64,000 nucleotides of DNA. Source: Flavobacteriales bacterium (GTDB lineage Bacteria > Bacteroidota > Bacteroidia > Flavobacteriales_E > Vicingaceae). The notes beneath the pieces were generated by a model, which saw only the letters and a program-made list of their open reading frames with translations, searched no databases and was not told the DNA's origin. Position numbers and translations under genes: made by a program. Of this stretch, positions 53,872 to 63,605 are shown one piece after another (position 1 is the first letter of the stretch; every line of letters starts with the position of its first letter). Where the stretch lies: the NCBI GenBank assembly GCA_020853105.1, contig JADYZM010000004.1, forward strand, positions 1 to 64,000, in the 5' to 3' direction.

Positions 53872-54474
53872 ATGTGTTTTCATAGTAAGCTATCAAAATC
53901 AGCACAAGAACTACAAAACCGATTCAAAGCAAAGATTGAAAATGAAGCATTATTTACGCCGACAATTTACAACGGTTTTCAATTTCCAACAACACCTGTA
54001 ATCACGAACAAACAACCCGACAAAATCCAATTTTACAGTTGGGGACTTATCCCGTTTTGGGCTAAAGACGATAGCATAAAGAAAAATACACTAAACGCAA
54101 GAATTGAAACCATTCACGAAAAACCGTCATTTAGAAATTCAGTAAATAATCGTTGCCTAATCCTCGCAGATGGATTTTATGAGTGGCAATGGTTAGACGA
54201 CAAAGGCAAGCAAAAACAAAAATATGAATTGACTCTACCCAATAACGAACTTTTCGCATTTGCCGGACTTTATAGTGAGTGGATAAACAAATCTACAGGT
54301 GAAATAATAAATACTTACACCGTATTGACAACAGCAGCAAACGACCTGATGAGTAAAATTCACAACACAAAAAAACGTATGCCTGTTATAGTTGAGATAG
54401 ATAATGAGCAGAATTGGTTATCCGGACAAGAATTAATCATGCAAAACGACAGGCTTAGAGCAAAAGAAATATGA
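53872..54474 (+). CDS. SRAP/HMCES-type abasic-site protein (YedK-like)
   Basis: A 200-residue SOS-response-associated peptidase-fold protein that crosslinks through Cys2 to abasic sites in single-stranded DNA. Cys2 is present (MCFHSKLS). Conserved blocks are WGLIPFWAKD, NTLNARIETIHEKPSF, RCLILADGFYEWQW (with catalytic Glu) and NTKKRMPVI (with active-site His just before). It begins 1 base after umuC, linking abasic-site protection to translesion synthesis. It is followed by repeat copy 3 and a terminator. Confidence 0.94.
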   Translation: MCFHSKLSKSAQELQNRFKAKIENEALFTPTIYNGFQFPTTPVITNKQPDKIQFYSWGLIPFWAKDDSIKKNTLNARIETIHEKPSFRNSVNNRCLILADGFYEWQWLDDKGKQKQKYELTLPNNELFAFAGLYSEWINKSTGEIINTYTVLTTAANDLMSKIHNTKKRMPVIVEIDNEQNWLSGQELIMQNDRLRAKEI

Positions 54475-54499
54475 TAAAACTGAACCAACAAGTGTATCG

Positions 54500-54538
54500 C
54501 TTTTTGTAGAAGTTCTTTAATTTCACGGTCATAAACAA
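54500..54538. repeat. Repeat copy 3, downstream of the SOS cassette
   Basis: 39 bases identical to 52054-52092, starting CTTTTTGTAGAAGTTC. The 5' part seen in copies 1 and 2 (GTTGTGATTTG) is missing here. The three bases of context after it (CCA) resemble copy 1 more than copy 2. With copy 2 it forms a direct repeat 2.45 kb apart that encloses umuD, umuC and the SRAP gene. Confidence 0.88.
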
Positions 54539-54575
54539 CCAATTCACAATAAGGCTATAAGCCGAAGATTTTCTC

Positions 54576-54602
54576 AGCCCTGCTTAGGTGGGGCTTTTTT
54601 TT
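54576..54602 (+). terminator. Terminator of the umuDC-SRAP operon
   Basis: A stem AGCCC/GGGCT with a 10-base loop, followed by eight or more Ts. It ends just before the stop codon of the convergent mutase gene. Confidence 0.75.
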
Positions 54603-54603
54603 A

Positions 54604-56736
54604 CTAACTTTTTTCGTTAATCAGTAGCTTTAAAATTTCTTGAGCAGCCACACTGATTTTGGTTCCCGGTCCGTAAATTCCGGAAGCTCCCGAATCGAAC
54701 AAAAATTTATAATCTTGTTGAGGAATCACACCGCCAACAGTAACCAAAATATCTTCTCTACCCAGTTTTTTGAGTTCTTCAATCACCTGAGGCACAAGAG
54801 TTTTGTGTCCCCCTGCAAGCGATGAAATGCCAAGTACATGCACGTCGTTTTCCACGGCTTGTTTGGCGGCTTCGGCAGGTGTTTGAAACAAGGGTCCGAT
54901 ATCCACATCAAAACCCATGTCGGCATAAGCAGTAGAAACAACCTTAGCCCCTCGGTCGTGTCCGTCTTGTCCCATTTTAACCACCATAATTCGCGGTCGT
55001 CTGCCATCAAGCTCAGCAAATTGGTCGGAGAGTTTTTTTGCTTCAATAAAATCTTTGTCTTCCATAGATTCACTGCTATAAACACCGCTAATTGAACGTA
55101 TCTGAGCATGATAACGCCCAAAAACTTTTTCCATAGCGTCAGAAATTTCGCCGAGAGTAGCTCTTTCTTTAGCTGCAAGAACTGCTGCTTCGAGTAGATT
55201 TCCGTTTTTGCTACGTGCAATATACGTAATTTTTTCTAAAGCTTGAGTAACTTTTTCGTGGTTTCGGTTGGCTTTTATTCGATTGAGTCTGTCAATTTGG
55301 TTTTTTCGAACCGAATTGTTGTCAATTTCTAATATGTCTAATTGTTCGTTATTATCTACGCGATATTCGTTAACGCCAACAATAATTTCCTTACCGGAAT
55401 CAATTTTAGCCTGTTTTCTGGCGGCAGCTTCTTCGATACGAAGTTTTGGGATGCCTTTTTCAATGGCTTTAGCCATACCACCGTTTTCTTCAATTTCTTC
55501 AATCAGTTTCCAAGCTTTTTCGGCAATTTGGTTTGTCAAATACTCAACATAGTAGGAACCTCCCCATGGATCAACGGTTCTGCAGATTTCAGTTTCTTCT
55601 TGCAGGTAAATTTGGGTATTTCTGGCAATACGAGCAGAAAAATCAGTAGGCAGAGCAATAGCTTCATCAAGGGCATTTGTGTGCAACGATTGTGTTCCGC
55701 CTAAAGCGGCAGCCAAAGCTTCAACACAAGTTCGGGTAACATTGTTAAAGGGGTCTTGTTCGGTTAAACTCCATCCACTGGTTTGACAGTGAGTTCTGAG
55801 GGCAAGTGATTTTTCGTTTTTTGGGTTGAATTTTTTAACAATTTTTGCCCACAACATACGAGCAGCTCTCATTTTGGCAATTTCCATAAAATGGTTCATT
55901 CCGATAGCCCAGAAAAAAGAGAGTCTAGGGGCAAAAGAGTCTATGTCCATGCCGGAATTAATGCCTGTTCGTAAGTATTCCAATCCGTCGGCAAGCGTAT
56001 ATGCAAGTTCAATGTCAGCAGTAGCTCCTGCTTCTTGCATGTGATAGCCCGAGATACTGATGGAATTGAATTTAGGCATTTTCTCAGAAGTGTATTTAAA
56101 AATATCTGCAATGATTTGCATGGAAGGTAGAGGCGGATAAATATAGGTGTTTCGAACCATAAATTCTTTGAGAATATCGTTTTGTATGGTTCCGGAAAGT
56201 TCTTCGAGTTTCACACCTTGTTCCAGTGCAGCAACAATATAAAATGCCATAATGGGGATAACAGCACCGTTCATGGTCATGGAAACCGACATTTGATTGA
56301 GCGGTATTTCATTGAACAATATTTTCATGTCTTCAACAGAATCAATGGCTACACCTGCTTTTCCGACATCGCCTACTACTCTGGGGTGGTCGGAATCGTA
56401 GCCTCTATGGGTTGCCAAATCAAAAGCAACCGATAGTCCTTTTTGTCCGGCAGCTAAATTTCTGCGGTAAAAAGCATTGGATTCTTCGGCGGTACTGAAC
56501 CCTGCATATTGACGAATAGTCCAGGGTTGCATAACGTACATGGTAGAATAGGGTCCGCGAAGGTTTGGAGTTATGCCTGCAGCAAAATTCAAATGAGAAA
56601 ATTCTTTACAATCATCAAAATTGAAGGTGTTTTTAATTGCAATCTGCTCAGATGTAATCCACTCCTTTGTATTTGGTGAAAATGTTTTTTTCGTTTGTGG
56701 GTTTTTATATTCTATTTTGCTAAAATCAGGTTTCAT
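54604..56736 (-). CDS. mutB: Methylmalonyl-CoA mutase, large (catalytic) subunit
   Basis: A 710-residue adenosylcobalamin enzyme that interconverts (R)-methylmalonyl-CoA and succinyl-CoA. The TIM-barrel part (about 1-560) contains [36 protein letters not shown] and [15 protein letters not shown]. The C-terminal B12-binding domain (about 580-710) has the base-off motif [10 protein letters not shown] (cobalt ligand His), the GISSLAGGH loop and VGGVIPQQD. It starts 37 bases after the small subunit gene, giving a two-gene operon for propionate, Val, Ile or odd-chain metabolism. Confidence 0.97.
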   Translation of the reverse strand: MKPDFSKIEYKNPQTKKTFSPNTKEWITSEQIAIKNTFNFDDCKEFSHLNFAAGITPNLRGPYSTMYVMQPWTIRQYAGFSTAEESNAFYRRNLAAGQKGLSVAFDLATHRGYDSDHPRVVGDVGKAGVAIDSVEDMKILFNEIPLNQMSVSMTMNGAVIPIMAFYIVAALEQGVKLEELSGTIQNDILKEFMVRNTYIYPPLPSMQIIADIFKYTSEKMPKFNSISISGYHMQEAGATADIELAYTLADGLEYLRTGINSGMDIDSFAPRLSFFWAIGMNHFMEIAKMRAARMLWAKIVKKFNPKNEKSLALRTHCQTSGWSLTEQDPFNNVTRTCVEALAAALGGTQSLHTNALDEAIALPTDFSARIARNTQIYLQEETEICRTVDPWGGSYYVEYLTNQIAEKAWKLIEEIEENGGMAKAIEKGIPKLRIEEAAARKQAKIDSGKEIIVGVNEYRVDNNEQLDILEIDNNSVRKNQIDRLNRIKANRNHEKVTQALEKITYIARSKNGNLLEAAVLAAKERATLGEISDAMEKVFGRYHAQIRSISGVYSSESMEDKDFIEAKKLSDQFAELDGRRPRIMVVKMGQDGHDRGAKVVSTAYADMGFDVDIGPLFQTPAEAAKQAVENDVHVLGISSLAGGHKTLVPQVIEELKKLGREDILVTVGGVIPQQDYKFLFDSGASGIYGPGTKISVAAQEILKLLINEKS

Positions 56737-56773
56737 TTTTAACTTTAATTAAAATTATTTATTATTCAGTAAA

Positions 56774-58168
56774 TCAAATTGTTGTGTTTTTTATTGAAGA
56801 TAAATATTCTTCAGAAAAATTGATGGGATTTAGTGTTGCGAATGGAGTGTCTTTTTTTACTGATTTTTCTTTAATTGGAGGTATTGGAGTGGTTTTGTCT
56901 TGATGTTTAGTAACGCCTAAAAGCGTTCTTTTTCCATTTTTGAATAATTCAATTTGTTTGTTTGCGTTTTGGGTAATAGATTGTTGTATGAATCCTGATT
57001 TTATGCAAGCCAAAAATCCGCCAAGGGCTTCAGTTTCTTTAAAAAGTGCAAGTGATTTCTCCACCAATTCATCGGTAAGTTTTTCAATATAATATGAGCC
57101 TGAAGCAATATCATTCACTTTATCGAGAAAGGATTCTTCTTTGAGAATGTGTTGAATGTTGATTGCAACTCGCTCTGCAAGTTCCGATTGGGTTTCAAAA
57201 TCACTGTCGAAAGGTAAAACACTGATGCTGTTGGCTCCACCAAGAATGGCCGACATGGCTTCTGTGGTTGTTCGTAAAATGTTAGTGTGTGGGGCTAGAT
57301 TAGAAATAGTAGTTGTGGTTGAAAAAGAATGTATATGCATTTGCTGTTGATTGATGTCGTATTCTTTGGTAATCAACTGCCACAAGATTTTTGCAGCTCT
57401 GATTTTTGCAATTTCAAAGAAATAGTTCGGACCAATTCCGAAACGAAAAATCATTTTATCGATACAATCTTTTAACGGAATGCCTGTGTTTGATAATTGG
57501 GTGATGTATTCAACAGCCAACGAGAATGAAAATGCCAGTTCTTGAGTAATTGTTGCACCTGAATTGTTAAAGTTTTTTCCGTTTACAGCAATTGAAAGGA
57601 TTTGGTTGTTGGATTTTAGTAAATCAGATAATTCTTCAATGTCCTTTTGCTGATTGTTTTTCCAATTTCCAATATTTAAAATTTCACCAATATAATCATA
57701 AGATATTGAGTTTGTTATATTGTTTAGTTTAATGTTTTTATTTAATAAATAATCAGAATAAAACTGCTCGATTTTATTAGGCTCTGAATTGTAAAAATGA
57801 AGATTAATACAAGTTAAATCAATATTTTCTAGTAGTATGTTAAAATCAGTTTGAGTAGGTATGTTACCGGTAAATAGAATAGAATTAACTCCTCGATTCA
57901 AAGCCCAAAGAGCTTTTCTATTGGCTTCAACACAAGAATTTATGGCAACCACAAATTGATTTTGCCATGTAGATTCATTGTTTGAGAGTTCAAAATTTTT
58001 AGTAACAGTATTTGCTAAATCTTCAGAATTATAAAACGGTTTGATAATAATATCTTCAGGAGAGTTCCACAACAGATTTTCGTTATAGTCTTTTCCTTTC
58101 AGGTCTTTGATGATTCTATCTTGCCACTGTTTTGCTGAAACTTCATCAAAATCTTCAAATAAACTCAT
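56774..58168 (-). CDS. mutA: Methylmalonyl-CoA mutase, small subunit
   Basis: A 464-residue protein with the mutase TIM-barrel fold but lacking the B12-binding domain and the strictly conserved active-site segments. Recognisable parts are the N-terminal FDEVSAKQWQDRIIKDLKGK, RFGIGPNYFFEIAKIRAAKI and GSYYIEKLTDELVEKSLALF. It is non-catalytic and stabilises the heterodimer. The absence of a degenerate B12 domain makes it about 150 residues shorter than the actinobacterial MutA, in line with other Flavobacteriales. It is upstream of mutB in the same transcript. Confidence 0.92.
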   Translation of the reverse strand: MSLFEDFDEVSAKQWQDRIIKDLKGKDYNENLLWNSPEDIIIKPFYNSEDLANTVTKNFELSNNESTWQNQFVVAINSCVEANRKALWALNRGVNSILFTGNIPTQTDFNILLENIDLTCINLHFYNSEPNKIEQFYSDYLLNKNIKLNNITNSISYDYIGEILNIGNWKNNQQKDIEELSDLLKSNNQILSIAVNGKNFNNSGATITQELAFSFSLAVEYITQLSNTGIPLKDCIDKMIFRFGIGPNYFFEIAKIRAAKILWQLITKEYDINQQQMHIHSFSTTTTISNLAPHTNILRTTTEAMSAILGGANSISVLPFDSDFETQSELAERVAINIQHILKEESFLDKVNDIASGSYYIEKLTDELVEKSLALFKETEALGGFLACIKSGFIQQSITQNANKQIELFKNGKRTLLGVTKHQDKTTPIPPIKEKSVKKDTPFATLNPINFSEEYLSSIKNTTI

Positions 58169-58263
58169 AAGATGAGAGATTGGTTAAGAGGCAAATGTAG
58201 TAAATAGATGAGAGAGAAGCAATGTTTTTTGCTAGTGAATAACTCGACGAAAAAGTTTAGATT

Positions 58264-58554
58264 TTATTTGATTTCAAATACAAAAATCTCCTCGTTATCC
58301 TTTTTCATAAAGTATTGTTCACGGGCAAATTTTTCAAGGGTGACCGGGTTTGATGTTAAATCATATAGTTCTTGTCTGGTTTTTGTGAGTTCTTTAACGA
58401 AATAGTCTTTGTCTTTTTGAAGAACACGGAGTTCTTTAAAAAAATTATATTGATTAAAGAAATTATTTTGGTCGAAGAAAGAAACCCAAATAGCAAAGCT
58501 GAGAAATGCTATTGTGTATTTGTTTTTGAGCCAGTCGGGGACTTTTTTTAACAT
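58264..58554 (-). CDS. FtsB/DivIC-family septum formation protein
   Basis: A 96-residue bitopic protein with one membrane helix (YTIAFLSFAIWVSFF) near the N-terminus, followed by a coiled coil (NFFKELRVLQKDKDYFVKEL, TKTRQELYDLTSNP). The end KFAREQYFMKKDNEEIFVFE is the conserved DivIC/FtsB motif (AREQYxMKxxNE). These proteins join FtsL and FtsQ in the divisome. It is 95 bases upstream of mutA and downstream of the muiA terminator, so it has its own start or leads the mutase transcript. Confidence 0.9.
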   Translation of the reverse strand: MLKKVPDWLKNKYTIAFLSFAIWVSFFDQNNFFNQYNFFKELRVLQKDKDYFVKELTKTRQELYDLTSNPVTLEKFAREQYFMKKDNEEIFVFEIK

Positions 58555-58560
58555 GAACCA

Positions 58561-58604
58561 AAAATAAGAATAGGAAGCAATTTTGCTTCCTATTCTTATT
58601 TTTT
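58561..58604 (-). terminator. Terminator after muiA
   Basis: A long stem of about 19 bp with core AAGAATAGGAAGC/GCTTCCTATTCTT and T-runs on both flanks. It lies between the DivIC-like gene and the 3' end of muiA. Confidence 0.85.
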
Positions 58605-58630
58605 CTAATTAACAAGTATATGTTAATGGT

Positions 58631-60277
58631 TTAGAAATAGATTTGAGAGTCTTTTGGATATTTCATTTCGTATTTGAAAGCTAATTTTTTGGTTTCTTTT
58701 TGTGCCAATGAAAGCTTCCAAACCAACATTCCGTTGTTTTCATTGAAGGAGGTGTGTTCTTTCGATTTTAAAGAAACGGTAATATCTTTATGGTTAGAAA
58801 CCGGAATTTGGTCTTCAACAGTCAATTGAACGGTTGATAAAAAATTGTTTCTGACGGTAATTTCAAAACCGTAGTTTTTAATTCTGTCGCCGCCCAAGAA
58901 ACTTTCTTTTTCATCAATTTTTAACGCTATTCGTTGTGCCGAAATACGTTCTTCTTTACCAAAATCTATTGACAGTGAATCGCCTGTAACTTTAGGATTA
59001 ATCATAGTTTGTCCAATATAAGTTCCTCCAAAATAGATGTTTGCAGCAGCAGGCAACAAGTTCAAATTTTCAAAACCTTTGATGCTTGCTACCAAAAAGG
59101 CATTTTGGTCAACTTTAGGCACTATAAAGTAGCGATAATCTACGTTCATTTTTTCCTCTTTAACTACAACGGTATGTGTTTCTCCGTCAGATGGAATAGA
59201 GTAGGGAATAGCAATGTCAAATTCTACTGAGGTAAAGTTTTCTGTCATGGTAGTGTAATATCCGGCATCTTCTGCTTCAGAAAGAGATACTTTTTCTTTC
59301 ATTTGTCTCTTATCCATATCCATAGTAGATGAAGGTTGGAAAACCATGCCTGTAGATTCAGTTTTTTTATTGCTATAGGGTTGATAATAATTTACATACC
59401 ATGTTGGCAGAACAGGTTTGATTTTACTGGTAAAAGGATTGTTTGTTGAAAGTTTTATTTTAACATTATCCCAATTTTCACCTGTGTTTTGGACAATTGA
59501 AGCTTTGTAGGTAAGTTCCACCGGTTCGTTGATTTGACTCGAGCGTAAATCGTAACTTGGAGTCCAAGACGCATTGTTGTCGGTATAATTTAACGAAAGT
59601 TTTCCAATTGATGCTGCATCAGCCAATATGGTTACAGCAATCTGATGTAGCTCTCTTTGATTTCGATTGCCATATTTATTTGCAATTTCTTGATTGAGTT
59701 TTTGGAGTCTTTCGTTCAGACCTTTCATTCGTTTTTGAAGTTTGTCGTTGTATTTTTTGTTTTGAAGCAATCTGTTGTTAATGTCGTTGTATTTTTCACG
59801 GAAATAGGTCAAAGCATCTTTAAGGACTGGCAAAGAGTCAGTAATCATGGTTTTGTTGGTTATTAAAAACTGTTTTTCGGTTTCTAACATTTGTTTGGTG
59901 CTATTGGATTCTTCAATATCGTAAGTAACATTTTCAATGGAATCATTCAATTGTTGAAGTTGTTTAATGATTTGGGCAGGCAAATGAGCATTCGGATTCG
60001 AATAATCGGGTTGAACAACACGGTATTTTGTATCCAAAATAATGAATTTTCCTTTACCGCTAACTTGTATGCTGTTGTTGTTTATTCCATACGACAAACT
60101 GTCGAACACAAATTCTGAAACGCCCTTACTGAATGAAAAATCAGCTTCACGCGTTATTTGTGCTCCGTTTAAGAATACGGTTACTTTATTGATTTTTGAA
60201 TTTAATTTAGTTACACTTTCCCCGAAAATACAGGTTGATATGAAAATGAAACCGATGCAAGCAATTGAAGTTTTCAT
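58631..60277 (-). CDS. MuiA-family protein (DUF4140/DUF4139)
   Basis: A 548-residue protein with a signal peptide (IACIGFIFISTCIFGES). An N-terminal DUF4140 domain (KINKVTVFLNGAQITREADF) is followed by a coiled coil (about residues 95-205, with QLQQLNDSIENVTYD and KKYNDKLQKRMKGLNERLQK). The C-terminal DUF4139 domain (about 215-540) is beta-rich (LSLNYTDNNASWTPSYDLRS, NFTSVEFDIAIPYSIPSDG). The family is named from a mucoidy inhibitor and its role in the envelope is unknown. It is divergent from the DUF6495-like gene. Confidence 0.88.
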   Translation of the reverse strand: MKTSIACIGFIFISTCIFGESVTKLNSKINKVTVFLNGAQITREADFSFSKGVSEFVFDSLSYGINNNSIQVSGKGKFIILDTKYRVVQPDYSNPNAHLPAQIIKQLQQLNDSIENVTYDIEESNSTKQMLETEKQFLITNKTMITDSLPVLKDALTYFREKYNDINNRLLQNKKYNDKLQKRMKGLNERLQKLNQEIANKYGNRNQRELHQIAVTILADAASIGKLSLNYTDNNASWTPSYDLRSSQINEPVELTYKASIVQNTGENWDNVKIKLSTNNPFTSKIKPVLPTWYVNYYQPYSNKKTESTGMVFQPSSTMDMDKRQMKEKVSLSEAEDAGYYTTMTENFTSVEFDIAIPYSIPSDGETHTVVVKEEKMNVDYRYFIVPKVDQNAFLVASIKGFENLNLLPAAANIYFGGTYIGQTMINPKVTGDSLSIDFGKEERISAQRIALKIDEKESFLGGDRIKNYGFEITVRNNFLSTVQLTVEDQIPVSNHKDITVSLKSKEHTSFNENNGMLVWKLSLAQKETKKLAFKYEMKYPKDSQIYF

Positions 60278-60356
60278 AATAAATGAGTTTAGTTGATATT
60301 TTTTTTTCTTGTTAGATGAAAATTTTTTAGAATTCCATATTTTTATAAAAAAAATT

Positions 60357-60833
60357 ATGAAATATCGAATATTGAGCGATATCGAACTAAAAGAATTAGA
60401 AAATGATTTTAAGCATTTTTTGATAGCTAATTCTGTGTATGACGATGAATGGAAAAAGTTGAATCAGGATAAAGATAAAAGGGTGAAAGAACTTATTGAA
60501 AAGTTTAGCGATATTGTTGTTGAAAAAGCGTTGGCTAACGTGAAATTTTTGGAGTTTGTTGCTAAAGACAGTATCAGCACTTTTTTTTGTTCAAAAAACG
60601 AAATGATTTTGATTGGGATAGAGTGTAAAAGAAAGGAAATTGATTTCACCAAACAGCCATTTGATTTGATAAAAGGAGATTTGATAATTTACAAAACAGT
60701 CAAACCTTATAAAAAGAAAAGAGAAGAAGAAATTTTTGAGCTGTTGGAATCCGGATGTTCACTTATTCAAGAAGAACAGTTTAAACGTATGGATATGGCT
60801 TACAACCTATCACAACAATCAACCCAAAACTAA
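60357..60833 (+). CDS. DUF6495-like cytosolic protein
   Basis: Starting at the ATG at 60357 (MKYRILSDIELKEL) gives 158 residues; the longer reading from 60309 adds residues not expected in the family. The protein is mixed alpha-beta, with helices early (LENDFKHFLIANSVYDDEWK) and a middle strand pair around NEMILIGIECKRKEIDF. It resembles the DUF6495 family of Bacteroidota as I remember it. Its stop overlaps the PBP4 gene start by one base (TAATG), which suggests coupled translation with a peptidoglycan enzyme. Confidence 0.72.
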   Translation: MKYRILSDIELKELENDFKHFLIANSVYDDEWKKLNQDKDKRVKELIEKFSDIVVEKALANVKFLEFVAKDSISTFFCSKNEMILIGIECKRKEIDFTKQPFDLIKGDLIIYKTVKPYKKKREEEIFELLESGCSLIQEEQFKRMDMAYNLSQQSTQN

Positions 60834-62293
60834 TGCGAGAATTTGTATTCATTTTTATTTTCTGTTTGTTCGGAGTTAGCAAAGGACAAACGATACAAGA
60901 ATTTAAAAGCGAATTAACAAAATTTTCTGCTTTGCCTGAATTGAAAAATGCATCTGTAGGATTTTATGCTGTTGATTTGAAAACCAATGAAATTATTGGC
61001 GAACTAAATCCGAATTTAAGTTTAATTCCGGCTTCAATAACCAAAGTGATAACAACTGCTTGTGGAATCGAAATCCTCGGAACTGACTATCGGTTCAAAA
61101 CAGAGATTTATTACACCGGCAAAATTGATAAGGAAAAAAAGATTTTAAATGGAAATATTATCATTAGGGGATTTGGAGATCCATGCTTAGGCTCTCATCG
61201 ATTTACTTCAAATTATGGTGATTTTATAAATAAATGGACTTTAGCAATAAAACAAATGGGAATAGATTCTGTTTGTGGAGACATAATTTCAGATGCATCC
61301 TATTTTAGCCAACAGTCAATTCCATCAACTTGGATTTGGGGAGATATGGGAAATTATTATGGAGCGGTTGCTTCCGGACTTAGTGTTTACGAAAATTTAT
61401 TTACAGCACAATTTACATCGGGCAAACTTGAAGGTGATTCAACAAAAATAGTGGCAATAAAACCATTTATTCCGGGGCTGGAGGTTGAAAATTATGTAAA
61501 AAGTGCAAATACAAATAAAGACGAATCCTTCTTTTATGGCGGTCCCTATCAAAACAACAAATATGCAAAAGGAAAAATTCCGGTTAACAAAACCAACTAT
61601 GAGGTTAAAGGTTCAATTCCAGACCCTGCTTTATTACTCTCGTTTGAACTTTCAGAAGAACTAAAAAATAATGGAGTAAGTGTATCCGGAAAATATACAA
61701 CAACGAAAATAGAATGTACAGAAATTAATTATTTAATGTCGAAAAACATTGCAACCACACAGTCTCCTGCTCTTTCTGAAATTATCAAGCAAATAAACCA
61801 CCACAGCATAAATTTATATGCCGAACATATTCTAAATGAAATAGGGGTTAAACAGAAAAATTTTGGTGATACAGATACCGGTGCCGTTGCAATCGTTGAT
61901 TTTTTAAAAAATAAAGGAATTGATGTTTCCGGATTCTATTTGTTGGATGGGAGTGGGTTGTCAAGGTTTAACTCAATCACTGCAACACATTTTGTGGAAG
62001 TGCTTAAAATGATGCGAAAAAGTAAAAATTATGAAGTATATAATGCATCATTTCCTGTAGCCGGAATATCAGGAACAGTGAGAAGTTTTGGTGCAAAAAC
62101 TGCACTTGAAGAAAATGCAAGAATTAAAAGTGGATATATGGTACGAGTGAGAAGTTATGCGGGTTATATAAAAACAAAATCCAACCGAGAGGTTGGATTT
62201 GCCGTTATGGTTAACAATTACAATTGTTCGCCACAAATGATGAAATTGATTCTTGAAAAACTAGTAACTAAAATCGCTGAAATAAATCAGTAG
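60833..62293 (+). CDS. dacB: D-alanyl-D-alanine carboxypeptidase/endopeptidase (PBP4, S13 family)
   Basis: A 486-residue periplasmic penicillin-binding protein with a signal peptide (FVFIFIFCLFGVSKGQ). The active-site motifs are SITK (Ser68 and Lys71, in IPASITKVITT), SIN (in HHSINLYAEHIL) and KSG (in RIKSGYMVRVRSYAG). The large insert between the first two motifs is typical of DacB. It trims pentapeptides and cuts cross-links in the cell wall. Its start overlaps the preceding stop by one base. Confidence 0.94.
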   Translation: MREFVFIFIFCLFGVSKGQTIQEFKSELTKFSALPELKNASVGFYAVDLKTNEIIGELNPNLSLIPASITKVITTACGIEILGTDYRFKTEIYYTGKIDKEKKILNGNIIIRGFGDPCLGSHRFTSNYGDFINKWTLAIKQMGIDSVCGDIISDASYFSQQSIPSTWIWGDMGNYYGAVASGLSVYENLFTAQFTSGKLEGDSTKIVAIKPFIPGLEVENYVKSANTNKDESFFYGGPYQNNKYAKGKIPVNKTNYEVKGSIPDPALLLSFELSEELKNNGVSVSGKYTTTKIECTEINYLMSKNIATTQSPALSEIIKQINHHSINLYAEHILNEIGVKQKNFGDTDTGAVAIVDFLKNKGIDVSGFYLLDGSGLSRFNSITATHFVEVLKMMRKSKNYEVYNASFPVAGISGTVRSFGAKTALEENARIKSGYMVRVRSYAGYIKTKSNREVGFAVMVNNYNCSPQMMKLILEKLVTKIAEINQ

Positions 62294-62296
62294 CGA

Positions 62297-62494
62297 TTAT
62301 ACTTCAGATAGTTTTCCGTTTTTAGATTTTCCTAAAACTACAACGTCTTTAACTCTTTCGTACTCTTTTATAGCACTAAGCATCGCTTCTCTGGAATCTC
62401 TTCTGATTTTAATTCCAGTTTTAGAACCTTTGTTTCTGACTTCTATGTAGTAACCATCTTTTAATTTCGTTGGTTTTGTTGCCGGTCTTCCCAT
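62297..62494 (-). CDS. Small conserved basic protein, unknown
   Basis: A 65-residue protein of strongly basic composition. It opens MGRPATKPTKLKDGYYIEVR and continues into a KGSKTGIKIRRDS segment and a helix REAMLSAIKEYERVK. The pattern resembles short DNA- or RNA-binding beta-sheet proteins of Bacteroidota (AP2/integrase-arm-like), but that is a guess. It has a proper ATG. Convergent with dacB (3-base gap). Confidence 0.6.
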   Translation of the reverse strand: MGRPATKPTKLKDGYYIEVRNKGSKTGIKIRRDSREAMLSAIKEYERVKDVVVLGKSKNGKLSEV

Positions 62495-62585
62495 AATTTT
62501 AAATGTTATTTATAATGAGTCTAAATTAGTAATAAAAACTGGATAAATTAAATAAAATTGTGTCAAATTAACAAACTTTAACAAA

Positions 62586-63596
62586 TTAATTTTCAATTAT
62601 TTGTTTGAAAGTTTTTTTATTCAGCAGGAAAGAGGCAAGCAGAGTGCTTTTTGGGATAATTCCAAATAAATTTGGAGAAGTAACTCGGTTGCGTTTTTTC
62701 CTATTTTCTTTTAATCTGGAGTAAAAGCTAAAATGAGCTTGGATTATTGCAAAAGTATGTTTTGGTTTTCCTTCAAAGAGCAGTTTAATCCCAGCCATTC
62801 CATCAAGAATCAGTCGTAAAAATAGTATTTTAAATCGTTTGTTTTTTTGTAGGTTTTTGTGCAAAACCAGTAAGTTGTTTCTAAAATTTAGATATGTTTT
62901 TTTAGGGTTAATTTTATTTAAAGTTCCTCCGCCAACGTGATAAACAATTGATTCTGAGCAATACATAATTTGATAGCCTAAGTTTTTTAATCGCCAACAC
63001 AAATCAATTTCTTCCATGTGTGCAAAAAATTGTTCGTCGAATCCGTTTATTTCTTTGAAGAGTTTTGCACGAATAAAAAGTGCAGCTCCAGTAGCCCAAA
63101 ATATTTCAGATGTATCGTTGAATTGTCCGTTGTCTTTTTCCAAAGTATTGAAAATTCGTCCTCTGCAAAGAGGGTATCCTAAATAATCAATAAAACCTCC
63201 GGCTGCACCGGCATATTCGAAATACTCTTTTTTATAAAAATCTTTGATTTTGGGTTGGCAGGCAGCAATGTTCAGATTGCTATCCATAAGTTGGATTATT
63301 GGGGTTATCCAATTTTCAGTAACCTCAACATCAGAATTGAGCAATACAAAATATTCCGCATCAACTTGTTTGAGGGCTACGTTGTATCCTTTAGCAAAAC
63401 CGTAGTTTTTATCGTTAACAATAATTTCAATTTCAGGATAATTATCTTGGATAAATTGTATTGAATCATCGGTTGATTGGTTGTCGGCTACAACTATTCT
63501 AGCATCATGACTGCTATATTTTGTTACTGAAGGTAAAAATTGTTCTAAAAACTTTTTTCCGTTCCAATTCAATATGACAACTGCTGTTTTTTTCAC
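62586..63596 (-). CDS. Family 2 glycosyltransferase
   Basis: A 336-residue GT-A-fold enzyme. The nucleotide-sugar region is AVVILNWNGKKFLEQFLPSV with VVADNQSTDDSIQFI. The metal-binding segment is FVLLNSDVEVTENW, and the acceptor and catalytic part includes FFAHMEEIDLCWRLKNLGY. These match GT2 rhamnosyl- or related transferases acting on polysaccharide or lipid-linked glycans. The sugar and acceptor are unknown. It lies 9 bases downstream of the GWxTD gene on the same strand. Confidence 0.92.
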   Translation of the reverse strand: MKKTAVVILNWNGKKFLEQFLPSVTKYSSHDARIVVADNQSTDDSIQFIQDNYPEIEIIVNDKNYGFAKGYNVALKQVDAEYFVLLNSDVEVTENWITPIIQLMDSNLNIAACQPKIKDFYKKEYFEYAGAAGGFIDYLGYPLCRGRIFNTLEKDNGQFNDTSEIFWATGAALFIRAKLFKEINGFDEQFFAHMEEIDLCWRLKNLGYQIMYCSESIVYHVGGGTLNKINPKKTYLNFRNNLLVLHKNLQKNKRFKILFLRLILDGMAGIKLLFEGKPKHTFAIIQAHFSFYSRLKENRKKRNRVTSPNLFGIIPKSTLLASFLLNKKTFKQIIEN

Positions 63597-63605
63597 GAGT
63601 TGTGA

